Source: Yamagishiella unicocca
Taxonomy: Eukaryota; Chlorophyta; Chlorophyceae; Chlamydomonadales; Volvocaceae
Length of the DNA: 64,000 nt
Direction: 5' to 3'
Assembly (NCBI GenBank): GCA_003116995.1
Contig: BDSL01000032.1
Location: 857,472-921,471, forward strand
A program made the position numbers and the translations under genes. Of the stretch, positions 11,737 to 22,400 are shown piece by piece. How positions within the stretch are numbered: position 1 is the stretch's first letter; every line of letters begins with the position of its first letter. The notes below the pieces were generated by a model. The model worked only from the letters and a program-made list of their open reading frames with translations, searched no databases and was not told where the DNA came from.

Positions 11737-14700
11737 ATGGCAGCAGGCGCGAGCTGCAGTGGGTGCGCGGCCCGCGTGGTAAGAGTTTTTACGCGGTAGT
11801 ATACATCTGCACCCCGTCGAACCGGAGCATAGCCTGACCTAACTCTTCTGCCCCTAGGTGTGCTTATTCTTGGCCGCCTTCGCTGTGTCGGTCGCTGCGC
11901 TTCAAAGCTGCCCAAAGGGCTGCACAAAACATGGCACCTGCAACGAAGAGGTCGGCAGGTAACCACCAACATCCGCCCAGCTTTATCCGATGGGTCCGCT
12001 ACGGAGATAGAGGTCCGCGCCAGCAGGCCGTTGCATTGTGGAAGAACGCAAGTATCGCGCCCCCTAGCTCTCACTATCGCGCACGCACATGTCGTGTACG
12101 TCGTACACTTCGTAGATGATTTACTCTGGTATCCGCTTACCGTAACATACGGTAACAACTTCATACCTCTGGCGAGGTTTGTAATTTAATTTAGAGAAAA
12201 TCGTGATATCGTTGATCGAACGCAGACACCTGAACACGTCTCATACGTCGTACACGTCTCACGCATGTTCCGCCTGCCCTGCAGGTGCGACTGTCCCCGC
12301 CACCGCACCGGCGCTGCGTGTGAAACGGAGCTGGACCTGACCGAGCTGGTGGACCGCTGCAGCCAGATGAGCTACCCCGGCGTCGATAGCTGCGCCAGCG
12401 AGAGCAACCGCTGCCTAAACGGCTGCAGCGCGAAGGGCCAGTGCGTCGCCGGCTTCTGCCACTGCGAGCCAGGTGACACACAGCGCTCGCGCGTTGATTG
12501 CCTAGCGGTGCCGTGGCCGATATTACAGCGGGCTACGAAGCCAACAGGGAGAGCCATTGAACGCATCGGGCCCGGGTGCTGCAAGGCGGTGGCTGCCGCC
12601 CTGGGGCCGCAGCTTTGTCCCTTCCGACTCGTCGCGTGTAGCAGCCGGGCGATAGCGAGATGCCAGGGTCCGCGAGCAGAGCAGGCGGGAGAACGACTTG
12701 CTTCCCCACGCAGCGCCATTCTTCTAAGGATCGAAGACGGCTAGGCTCACCAGTGGTATAGTAAACCACTCACGTATCGCAATGCGCCTTTACTGCTCCC
12801 CGCCAACCTGCCTCAGGCTTCTTTGGCACCGACTGCTCGTTGTCGATGGGCACGGACGGCAAGCCCGCAGTGCTCGCCGACCGCGGCTACAAGCCCCGCT
12901 CCCGAGGGCCCCGAGTGTACGTGTACGAGCTGCCGCCGAGCATGACCAGCTGGTGCGGTTGGGGCTGGCTGGGAGGGGCCCTTGCGGATCGCAAAACACA
13001 CTGCCGTAGGGTGGAAATGGGATGACGTTGTTGTAACGGTTACAGTGGGTTCCAGACCAAGAGGTAGAACCACGTGGTGGCGCGTGGTTGGGGAAAGTGG
13101 GTGGTACGGCAATGTCCTTATTGTCGGTGCGCTCTGGCCCCTCTTCCCCTCCAAGGGTCCCCGTCAACCCGAACCCGACACGAACCCTTGGCTGGCGGCA
13201 GGCGGAACGAGCTCCGCCTGGACCGGCCCACCACCCGCTTCTTCACGGAGCGCCTCACCGCCACGGGCGCCCGGGTGGGCGACGGCGACAGCGCCGACTG
13301 GTACTTCCTGCCGGTGACGCTGCGGCGAGCCAGCGACGCGCGCAACCTCATCGCTGCGCTGCACTACATCAGCAAGGCGCACCCCTGGTGGAACCAAACA
13401 CAAGGACACCGGCACTTCGTGCTCGCAACAGGTGGGTGCACCAGCTAGGAAGCAAACCAGGTCGTCAGGCCGCGAGGCCGTCAGGTCAGCCGATAAGACC
13501 CTCTGGATCTGGGAACTGAGATCCGCAGCAGCTTGTGTGATGTGTCAGCCTGGCTGGCTGGTTGTAGAAGTAACTGTTTTACAATGGGTTCCAGACCAAA
13601 AGGCAGAACCATCGGGCTGGTTGTGTCGGGCTTGGCCGCGTCTTGGAAAGGGTGGTGGCGGAAACGTGCCTGGCGGTGTTGTGCCGCAGCGCGCCGCGTC
13701 ACTCGATCACCCCCTCCGCTCCCCTCCACGCCGTAGCGCCCCCTCCGCTCCCTTTCAGCTCCGTCCCCACCGCACCCTGCCGCCCCGCCCCGTCGGCCAC
13801 CCCGCAACAAACCCGCACCACCACGCTACCACGGCACCCAGGCGACATGGGACGCATCGAGTCGGAGCGGGGCAGCCTGTCCGCCAACGTGACCTTCGTG
13901 ACGCACTGGGGTCTGCACTCCGACAAGCCCTTCTCGGGCTGGGAGGCCAGCCACCGGAACGCCACAGACATCGTGCTGCCCGTGTTCCTCGGCGCCAGCA
14001 AGCTGTCGCGCATGGGCATCTTCACCTCCCGCAACCACCCCAAGTTCGCGGAGAAGGCGCGGCCGGAGCTGCGGGAGCGGAACGGCCCCACGTTCTTCTT
14101 CGCCGGGTGAGCAGCGAGCGACTCAGCGAAGCGGTGGGCGGGTGGGCGGGTGGGCGGGTGGGCGGATGGGTGGGTGGCTGGTGGGCGGGCGGTGGGCGGG
14201 TGGGCGGGTGGGCGGTGGGCGGGTGGGCAGGTGGGCGGGTGGGCGGATGGGTGGGTGGGTGGTGGGCGGGCGGTGGGCGGGTGGGCGGGTGGGCGGGTGG
14301 GCGGGTGGGCGGGTGGGCGGATGGGTGGGCGGGCGGTGGGCGGGTGGGTGGGGGGTGGGCGGGTGGGCGGGTGGACGGATGGGTGGGTGGGTGGTGGGCG
14401 GGCGGTGGGCGGGTGGGCGGGTGGGCGGGTGGGCGGGTGGGCGGGTGGGCGGGTGGGCGGGTGGGTGGCGGGCGGGCGGTGGGCGGGTGGGCGGGTGGGC
14501 GGGTGGGCGGGGTGGGCGGGTGGGCCCGGTGGGCGGGTGGGCTGGTGGGCTGGTGGGCGGGTGGGCGGGTGGGCGGGTGGGCCGGTGGGCGGGTGGTGGG
14601 CAGGTGGGCAGGTGGGCGGATGGGCGGGTGGGCGGTGGGCGGGTGGGCGCTCGGGCCCCAGCACGTGCTGAGGCTCCCGCCAGGCACTACCCGCACCCCA

Positions 14701-17243
14701 GCGCCTGCCCTTCCGTGACCGGATGCTTGTTTACCGTGGTTTTCCTGCTGACCGCATCCGCTCATGTCCTGCTGGCCCCACCCGCTCATGTCCTGCTGGC
14801 CCCACCCGCTCATGTCCTGCTGGCCCCACCCGCTCATGTCCTGCTGGCCCCACCCGCTCATGTCCTGCTGGCCCCACCCGCTCACGTCCTGCTGGCCCCA
14901 CCCGCTCACGTCCTGCTGGCCCCACCCGCTCATGTCCTGCTGGCCCCACCCGCTCACGTCCTGCTGGCCCCACCCGCTCACGTCCTGCTGGCCCCACCCG
15001 CTCATGTCCTGCTGGCCCCACCCGCTCATGTCCTGCTGGCCCCACCCGCTCACGTCCTGCTGGCCCCACCCGCTCACGTCCTGCTGGCCCCACCCGCTCA
15101 CGTCCTGCTGGCCCCACCCGCTCACGTCCTGCGCAGGCGCATCTGCGGCGACCACTCCAAGCCCCGCCTGGACGGCGTGTGGCCGCACTGCGAGACGCAG
15201 CGCAGCATGGGCTACTCGGGGGGCACCCGGCAGCTGGTAGGGGCGGATGAGCGCCGCACACCCCGCTGCCCTTGCATCTGGACGAACAAGATAGCAGCAA
15301 ACAAAGCACCGCACGGTTGCGCAAAATATGCATGGCGCGGAAGCCACTACATGCGATGTGGATAACCGATATCGCTCCCTGGTTTGCTCGCGAGGTGCTA
15401 CAAATAGATCATCTCGATTGTGGCCTTCCCCGCCCTCTGACCCAACTAGGACCCAGCGGTTGGTACCCAGCAGGTTGCTCCGTGGAGCACCTGCGCTGCG
15501 CGCCGCTTCCAACTCCGCCCCCAACCCTGCGCCGTTGCCGACCCCCTATCCTCTCTGCATCCCCCCCTCACCCTACCTCGAACCCCCCTCACCCTCCCCA
15601 ACCCAGGTCCACTTCCACCACTGGAACCGCACGGGCTTCTTCGTGCAAGCTGGCGACCGGGACTACGGCAAGCACCTGCTGACGTCAAAGTACTGCTTCG
15701 GACCCACCGGTGGCGGCCACGGTGAGCGAGCTCTATTGGTGCTAAAGGCTGCCTTCTGAGATATCCGAAAGATATTTGATATGCCTCGAGGAGTTTACAG
15801 CATTTCGCATTCTTGGCACGTAAGCTTGGACCTCTATCACCATGTGTATTCTTTAGTCCCTCAAGGCAGGAAACGTGTTTGAGAAAAAATCAAAATGCCG
15901 CCGGCGCCTGCGACCGCACCAACCCCTCCCCCCACCCGCTCCCGTTGTCGCCCCTTCCTCCCCTCTCGCCTCCCTACCCGAACCGGAAACCCTCACCGCG
16001 GCTGCTACCACGCACCCGACCAACAGGCCAGAGACAGGTGAGCAGCGGCCTCGGGCTCTCTCCGCCGCACCTTCCGTCCGCACCAGCAGTGCGCCAGCCG
16101 ACGCTACCGCATGCAGCTCCACCCGCACAGGCGACCTCACACCGCATAAGGCCACTCCTCGTCGTCAGGCACCTCGGCTGTCTCCTTCCCTGCTGCTGAC
16201 CTGCTCATCTGTTCGCGTGTCGCTGCCCGCTGCTGCTGCTGCTGCTGCTGCTGCTTGTCTTGATGTGGCGCAGATGCAGGCGGCTCTTGCTGGCTGTGTG
16301 CCCGTCATCATCTCCGACAACGTGCTGGAGGCGTTCGAGCCGTTCCTGGACTGGAACACGTTTGGAGTGCGGCTGGCTGAGGCGGACATCCCCCGCCTGC
16401 ACCAGGTCCTGGAGGCAATCAGCCCGCAGGTGTGCAGGGAGAGGGCCAGGGAGACGTGCAGGGAGAGGTACAGGGATAGGTACAGGCCCAGCCGCACAGG
16501 TACAAGTGGATGCACGGGACAGGCCTACGCGGCGCAACAGGCCTAGGTGCCCCGACCCCCCCTCCTGCCTTGCTTATAATTATCTCTCCTGGCAAACCCC
16601 TATCCCTACCCCTGACCCTGCCCCTGCCCTCCTGCCTGCCCGCTTTCCTGCCCTCCTGCCCGCACGTACCTTGCACGTCCCTCAGGAGTATGAGCGCAAG
16701 GTGGCCCGGCTGCGCTGCGCCGCCCAGCACATGGCCTTCAGCACCATCACCGGGGGCTACCTGGGGGAGGACGGCCGCTACGACGCCTTCGAGACCACGC
16801 TGGAGGTGCTGCGCGCCAAGGCGGCGCACCCGGACGCCCCGCCGGAGCAGCTGCGAGGGCTGGACCCGGAGTTCGACGCCTTCTTGGACTGCCGGGACCT
16901 CACTCCCCGGGTCTTAGAGGCAGGCTTGTCTGAGGAGGCTAGCGGCAAGGGTGCATCTGGTGCTACAGGGCTGGCCGCGCAGCCTGAGGGGGCGGCGGGT
17001 GGCCCGGCGTTCAACTCGACGGCTCCCACGACAGCAGCTGTGGCCGACGGGGCGGCGGCGGTCGGCGGCGGCGAGATGGCCGCCATCACGAGCCGGCTGT
17101 GCAGCGTGTCGCCGTTCGATGTGGGCGACCCGCGGGTCGCTACGTGCAGGCAGCTGAGCCGCGGACGGGGGCCGCTGTACGGCGGACAGATGTGTATTCG
17201 GGAGCCCACGGAGCTGGCGGCTTGCCCCCGGCCATGGCAGTGA
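11737..17243 (+). CDS. EGF-like/exostosin (GT47) secretory glycosyltransferase
   Basis: Predicted exons: 11737-11778, 11858-11958, 12285-12472, 12817-12952, 13202-13431, 13842-14106, 15137-15236, 15607-15721, 16027-16037, 16274-16429 and 16686-17243. They join in phase to 633 residues. A hydrophobic stretch (residues about 14-30) serves as signal peptide or anchor. Cys-rich EGF-like modules follow at about 32-60 and 86-117. The exostosin domain starts at RVYVYELPPSM (about 143) and contains TFFFAG, RNRTGFF-like and GGGHGQRQMQAALAGCVPVI segments typical of GT47. Such proteins act in the ER/Golgi on cell-wall or glycoprotein sugars; the donor and acceptor are unknown here. The C-terminal 120 residues are Ala/Gly-rich with scattered Cys. 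Introns hold two large minisatellites and two copies of repeat A. The 11-nt exon rests on phase and family continuity. Confidence 0.88.
13028..13072 (-). repeat. Dispersed repeat A, copy 2 (exostosin intron 4)
   Basis: Inverted relative to the copy at 1126-1167 and almost identical over the 40-bp core, including the palindromic GTAACGGTTAC. Confidence 0.65.
13561..13610 (-). repeat. Dispersed repeat A, copy 3 (exostosin intron 5)
   Basis: Same orientation as copy 2 but more diverged; the GTAACGGTTAC palindrome is degraded. Confidence 0.6.
14135..14655 (+). repeat. GGGCGGGTGG minisatellite, about 520 bp
   Basis: Near-uninterrupted GGGCGGGT/GGTGGGCGG units fill the first half of exostosin intron 6. 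Runs of three G on the sense strand would be present in the pre-mRNA and could form G-quadruplexes. Confidence 0.95.
14761..15130 (+). repeat. 24-bp tandem repeat, about 15 copies
   Basis: The unit contains TCCTGCTGGCCCCACCCGCT. Copies differ mainly at one position (catgtcc or cacgtcc). It ends just before the acceptor of exostosin exon 7. The unit length is a multiple of three, so long chance open frames occur in several readings. Confidence 0.95.
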
Positions 17244-19400
17244 CGACTTGATTATCCTATTGGACATTCTTGGGGGTGCTGATGGATGAGCTATGGGGGG
17301 ATGGCGTAAAAACCGTTTACGTGAGGGGACAGGATGAGCTATGGGGGTGGTTACTGGTGGGTGCCCTACGTGGGGGTACCGATGATCCACTTACTCGGTG
17401 TGCATTGACGTAAGCATCCCGTCCTTTTATGGCGGGAGTACTTGACTTGATACAGTGGGAGGGCGGCGGAATCAAGCACTGGTGGGGCACGGGTAAGCAT
17501 GTTGCTGGTGTTTGTGGTGGCAAGCTGCCGGCCCGGAGGTGCGAGACAAGCAGCAGGAGGGACGCTGCTGCTGCCGCTCAATGCCGGCTGTGCGAGTGCA
17601 TGGACGTCAGACGGGGTGACAAACAAGGGTAACCGCTGTGACAGCTGTGGTTCGTTGTCACGTGGTGATGTATTCGTACGGCGCATATATAGAAGCATGG
17701 GAGTCGCGAGGGACTGTCGCTCTCCCCCGCCTGCAGCGAGAATGATGACCAGCAGGTTGCTGACAGCAGGATGCAGGCAAGCAAGCGGCGTGGCTACATT
17801 TTATTGGAGCACGAGGGTAGGATCACTTCGGCAACGCATGCCGAATGGTTCACTTCGGCAACGCATACCAAATGGTTCAGCCGCTGCATCATGTTTTTGT
17901 TCTTGTTGGCGCTAGGCGGTTGCGGGCGCCAGGGGGGGGGGACGCCTAGGTGCAGTGTTTGCGACCGCGACAGGCTCGGCACCACACGTAGGGTCAAGTC
18001 AGCCCACGTCGACATAGTACCTTTCGTGTGGCGCGACCGTAACAGGGTTCTCACAACAGCGAACGGCTCACGTGCGTGGGTACGGTCGTGCGCCGCCGGC
18101 CTGGGGCCACAAGGGGAGCGGCTGTATGCGGCGGCGATTCCGGTGCCTTTACAGCACCTGGTGATGAGGGTCACAGCTAAACCCGTAACCCTGAACCCAA
18201 GACGTGCAGTGAGGTGACTGCAGTGTCGCGATGTGCGAAGCAGGAGTGACGTGGGCTGCACCCCCTCCCGCGCCCTTGTCATGCCCCACAGCAGTCTTCG
18301 CCTGTCGCGGACACCGGGTGTAACACTGGTGTGTGCAACCAATGCCGGTGAGAAAACGTACGTGCCGGCGCCGGGGCATGACACCCCACCCGCCGCGGTA
18401 CGATTGGACCGCACGCCCCACCGCCAGCACCGCTCCTTCACCGCAACGCCGGGGTGCTGCGTCCCCGAGTTCTCCCCACACAGCAGCTGCAGCACGCCTA
18501 GTCCGTTCCGTTTCCCAGCGCCCGTAGCTGCTGCTGCAATAAATGTTTCGGTCGTGGTTGCTCCTCTCAAGTCCCGACAGCCACATCAGCCACCAAATAA
18601 GACCGCTAGGGGAGGCAGTTCACCGGCCGAGCAGGGGCGGCGCACACTGGGCGCCCACGCTGGTACGCTGGTGAACCCCCTCCGGTTGCGGCACACAGCA
18701 GCCAGCAGCTATTGCGTGACGGCAGCCGCACCAGCGAGGGAAGCCCCCCTCCAGTGCACCACCAGCGAGGGAAGCGCCCCCCCCCGCACCAGCGCGTCGG
18801 ACGTAGAGCCCTGCTGCTGCTGCTGCTCCGGTAAGCTGGCCAACCAACCAACCAACCAACCAACTACATACCGCGACATCGACTGCCAGCGCCCCGACGC
18901 GTCTTCTGAATACCTGTCTGCCAGGCCCCCGGTCATATCATCGGTCTCACCACTCCAGCTCGGCTCACGTCAGCTCTGCTCACGCCGGCGGGCGTGCCCG
19001 CTACCCCTCCTGCCCCCCCTCCCTCCTGCCTTTACCCCCCCGCCCCCCCGCCCCCCCGCCCACCCGCCGTCCGCTCGTCCGCTCGTCCCCGCACGAGACA
19101 CGACCCGGAGCCATGCCACGCTCGCTCCCTCCGCGCCCCCCTCGCTCCCCGGCCCGCAGCATCACCCCACCTCAGTCCAACACACGAGCCCACAGCGGCA
19201 GCGCACCCACCACACGGCCACCTCAAGCCCCCCCCCCACACACAGTCGAGTTACCGGTTCTTTACTTGTAACCCCACACACACACAGCCCCCTGTCCCTG
19301 TCGTGTAAACGGTTTTAATGCCCCCCCCACACACACGGCCCCGCACCCCCCGTCCTCAGCTCCCAGCCGCCCCGTGATGGTGGGTGGTGGCGCAGCCGCC
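17244..19400. other. Convergent spacer between the exostosin and ISE2 genes
   Basis: No supported exon. It must hold both 3' UTRs. Possible signals are TGTAA at 18318-18322 (plus) and TTACA at 18149-18153 (minus). A reversed copy of intronic repeat family 1 lies at 17300-17345, a CACTTCGGCAACGCAT direct repeat near 17826-17870, a short CCAA repeat near 18840-18864, and poly-C/pyrimidine tracts in 19010-19330. Long open frames here have no protein-like features. Confidence 0.45.
19242..19327 (+). repeat. Repeat family 1, two partial copies
   Basis: AGTCGAGTTACCGGTTCTTT (19246-19265) and GTCGTGTAAACGGTTTTAAT lie just beyond the ISE2 stop. They are fragments of the element found complete at 21244-21302 and elsewhere. 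Confidence 0.6.
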
Positions 19401-22400
19401 CTAGAATGTGAGCTCCGCCACAGGCTTGCGGTCCATGCCCCTCAGCGCCTCCGCCGCCGCCTCCTTGAGCTCGGGTAGCATATGCGCGTTGTGCTGCAGC
19501 TGCTTGAGCAGGTCGATGGTGCGGATGAGCAGGCGGGCCATGTCGCCGTCGTCCAGGTTGGAGTCGGCCATGATCTGGGACCAGCTGGCGCCGCTGGCCC
19601 ACGCCTCGATCAGACCTGGCGGGAGGGGGGAGCGAGGGCGGGATGAAGGGCGCGCGTGCTGGTTCCAGAAATTTCCGAGAGGAGCTCTCGTGTCATTCGT
19701 GTCATTCGTAAGAGCGTGGGCACGACTGCTGGAAGCCCCAAATCCCAGCTCGAAATACGCCCCGCCTCACACCCGCACAGCGTCCGCGCCCCCGCGTGTT
19801 CAAGCCGCCCTCCGCCTAGTTATTTAGTCGTCTTCCACCGGGTCTACCAGTCTCCTCTCTACTCGTCCCCTCCGCAGATCTCCCCCCCCCCGCAGATCTC
19901 TTGGCCCCCCCTCCCTTCCCCCTCCCCCCTCTCACCCGCAAACCGCAGGTCCACCAGCAGTGCGTCGTTCCACCTGGTCAGCCCCGCATCCGTCTGCAGC
20001 TCCAGCAGCAGCTGCCGCTGCGGCTCCAGCGCCTCCACCACCGCCTCCACCTCGGGCGACACGGGGTAGGCGGCCCAGATGGCCACCGGCTTGGACAGCA
20101 CCTCGGGACTCAGCAGTGCACCCAGCAGCGCACCCAGGCCGGGGCCGGACAGCCGGTGAAGCGCAGGGTTCGACAACGCCATGGCCAGCCACAGCTCGTT
20201 ACCGCCCTGAGGGCCGGGAGGGAGCGAGGCACGGAGGGCGCGGGGGGGAGGGTTAACTTATATCCGGGAATCCACGGCCGACAAACCAAGAGCGATGAAG
20301 ATGGTGGTCCAAGAAGAGATAGTTGGCGAGCAGACGGGGGGGTGGTGGCGAGTAGACCCGGTGGCAGCATGTCAGTAGAAAACGGAAGGCAGAAACTAGC
20401 TGGCGGGAGGCGCAGGGGTGGGGTGGGGTGAGGAAGGGTAATGGGCGGGCAAATACAACCAAGGGGGCGACAGAGGAGACGAGGCGTTGCTAGGAGGAGT
20501 AAGGGTTTGGTGGACCCGTGTGTTTTGGGGTTGCGGGCTGGAGAGGTGGGTGGTGGTGGTGTGGTGTGGTGTGGGGGCAGGGGGCAGGGGGCAGGGGCGG
20601 GGGGGCGGTAGGTCGCTCCCACCTGGATGTTGCGTGACAGCAGCCCCAGCGGCATCACCCGCAGTGTGTCCACCTCCAGCGCGTCCACGCACATCAGGAT
20701 CTCCATGGTGGCCTGGGGGGGGGGGAGAGAGGGGAGGGGGGGAGAGGGGGGGCCAGAGGGGGGAAGGGGAGGGAGCGAGAAGACCCGGTTGATACTACGT
20801 GGTATGGAAAGGGGGGGACGTCACCTTCGGCAGGAGGGGGGCCCGGGCATCAGCGCACACCTGCACGCAGGTATTCAACCGATCCCACCAACCCCACCCT
20901 CACCCTCAACCCCCCACCAACGGTTTTTATACACCCCACCAACCCCCGACCCCCTCATCCCCACCTGGAACGTCTTCCAGGTGCTCTCTAGCTGGCTCGT
21001 GGCCTTGCCCTCCCCTCGCAGCTTCTCAGCGCGCTTCAGCAGCCGCTTGGCCAGGGCCTGGAGGGGGGGCAGGGGGGCGGGGGGCAGGGAGGGGCCACAG
21101 CGGGGTCGGAGGGGACATCCATGCGGAAACGGAGGTGCGCAACGAGCTCGGCACCGTTCCTGTACGCCGCCCGCAGCTACCCCAGCATGTACGTATGGCT
21201 GGTTTGCTGGGCAGCCTCCCAAACACAACTGGACCCGCCCCCCCCCGACGACCATGTGCCAACTACCCTGCCCCTGTCGTGTAAACGGTTTTTATGCCAC
21301 CCCCGCAACCGCACTGATCGGGCCCCCCATACTCCCCCATACGCCCCCCCCCCCCCCCGCACCCACCATCTTCTCCAGGCCTCCGTCCCTGCCCGCGCGC
21401 GTCGCCGCCACCCGACGCTGCTTCTCCAGCTCCGAAACCGCCGCCTTGACGGCCTGGCGCTGAGCGAGGACCTGGCGGGCCGGCGGAAAGGGGTAACGGG
21501 GGAGAGACTCTGGTTTGGTTGGAATGTTGACATTGCGGGGGGGGATAAGAGGACGCGGCGGGGGGGTCTATCAGGACTTGAAAAGCGAGGAGGGCTCCCA
21601 GCTGGCAACACCGGCAAGGCATGGCGCACTGAAGTCGCTAGAATGGGGCTACCGGTATCCGGGTGTGTGCTTGACAAACGACCTCAGACTTATAGTTTCC
21701 TCAACCAAATTCTCCATCCCTAAATGTCTGTTCGAAATGGTTCTTCTTTCGTACACGGGTTTTCCTTGCACAGCCCCCCCCCCCGCACACACACACGCGC
21801 ATGCAGCACGCGCCCACAACTATGCTTCCGAAGACAATGCGCCAGCTATTCTACAGATGACGTGTAACCGGTTCCTTATGCCACCCGCCACCCCCCCCCA
21901 CACACACAATCTTGAGGTGAAATAAAACACGCTCCACCGCACCTGCGCCGCGAGCCCCTTGTCCACCTCCACGAAGCTCCAGGGGAGGCGGGCCTGCAGC
22001 TGCCGGGTGACTGCCGAGGTGGAGGTGTTGCCCAGGGCGGCCTGCAGCGCCCAGGAGCCGGCTGCGGGGGAGGGGAGGGAGGGGGAGGGGAGGAGGGGGG
22101 GGGAGGAGGGGGGGAAGGGGAGGGGGAGGAGGGGGGGGGAGGAGGGGAGGGGGAGGGGGGGGGGAAGGGGAGGGGGAGGAGGGGGGGGAAGGGGACGGGG
22201 TTGCTGTTTCTGTTTTGTGGAGTGCAAGAGGGGTTGTTGCGAGGGGGGAGTGGGCCCCCAGCAGCAGGCAGCAGCAGGCAGCAGCGTCTGGGTGAGTAGC
22301 GGCAGTAGCAGCACACCGCGGATTAGCTCAGGAATACAGCCGTGCGGGATCTAGCGATGAGGGCGATGAGGGCGATGAGGGCGATGAGGCCAAACAGGGA

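Noticed and set aside
13699..15524. Very long open frames on both strands (proline- or glycine-rich, up to 500 codons) across 13700-15500
   Set aside because: They are produced by the minisatellites of exostosin intron 6, whose units lack stop codons in several frames. Real exons lie on both sides in another frame.
18233..19318. 361-codon plus-strand frame in the exostosin/ISE2 spacer
   Set aside because: The composition drifts through CCAA, TGC and poly-C repeats; no domain, splice partner or codon pattern supports it.
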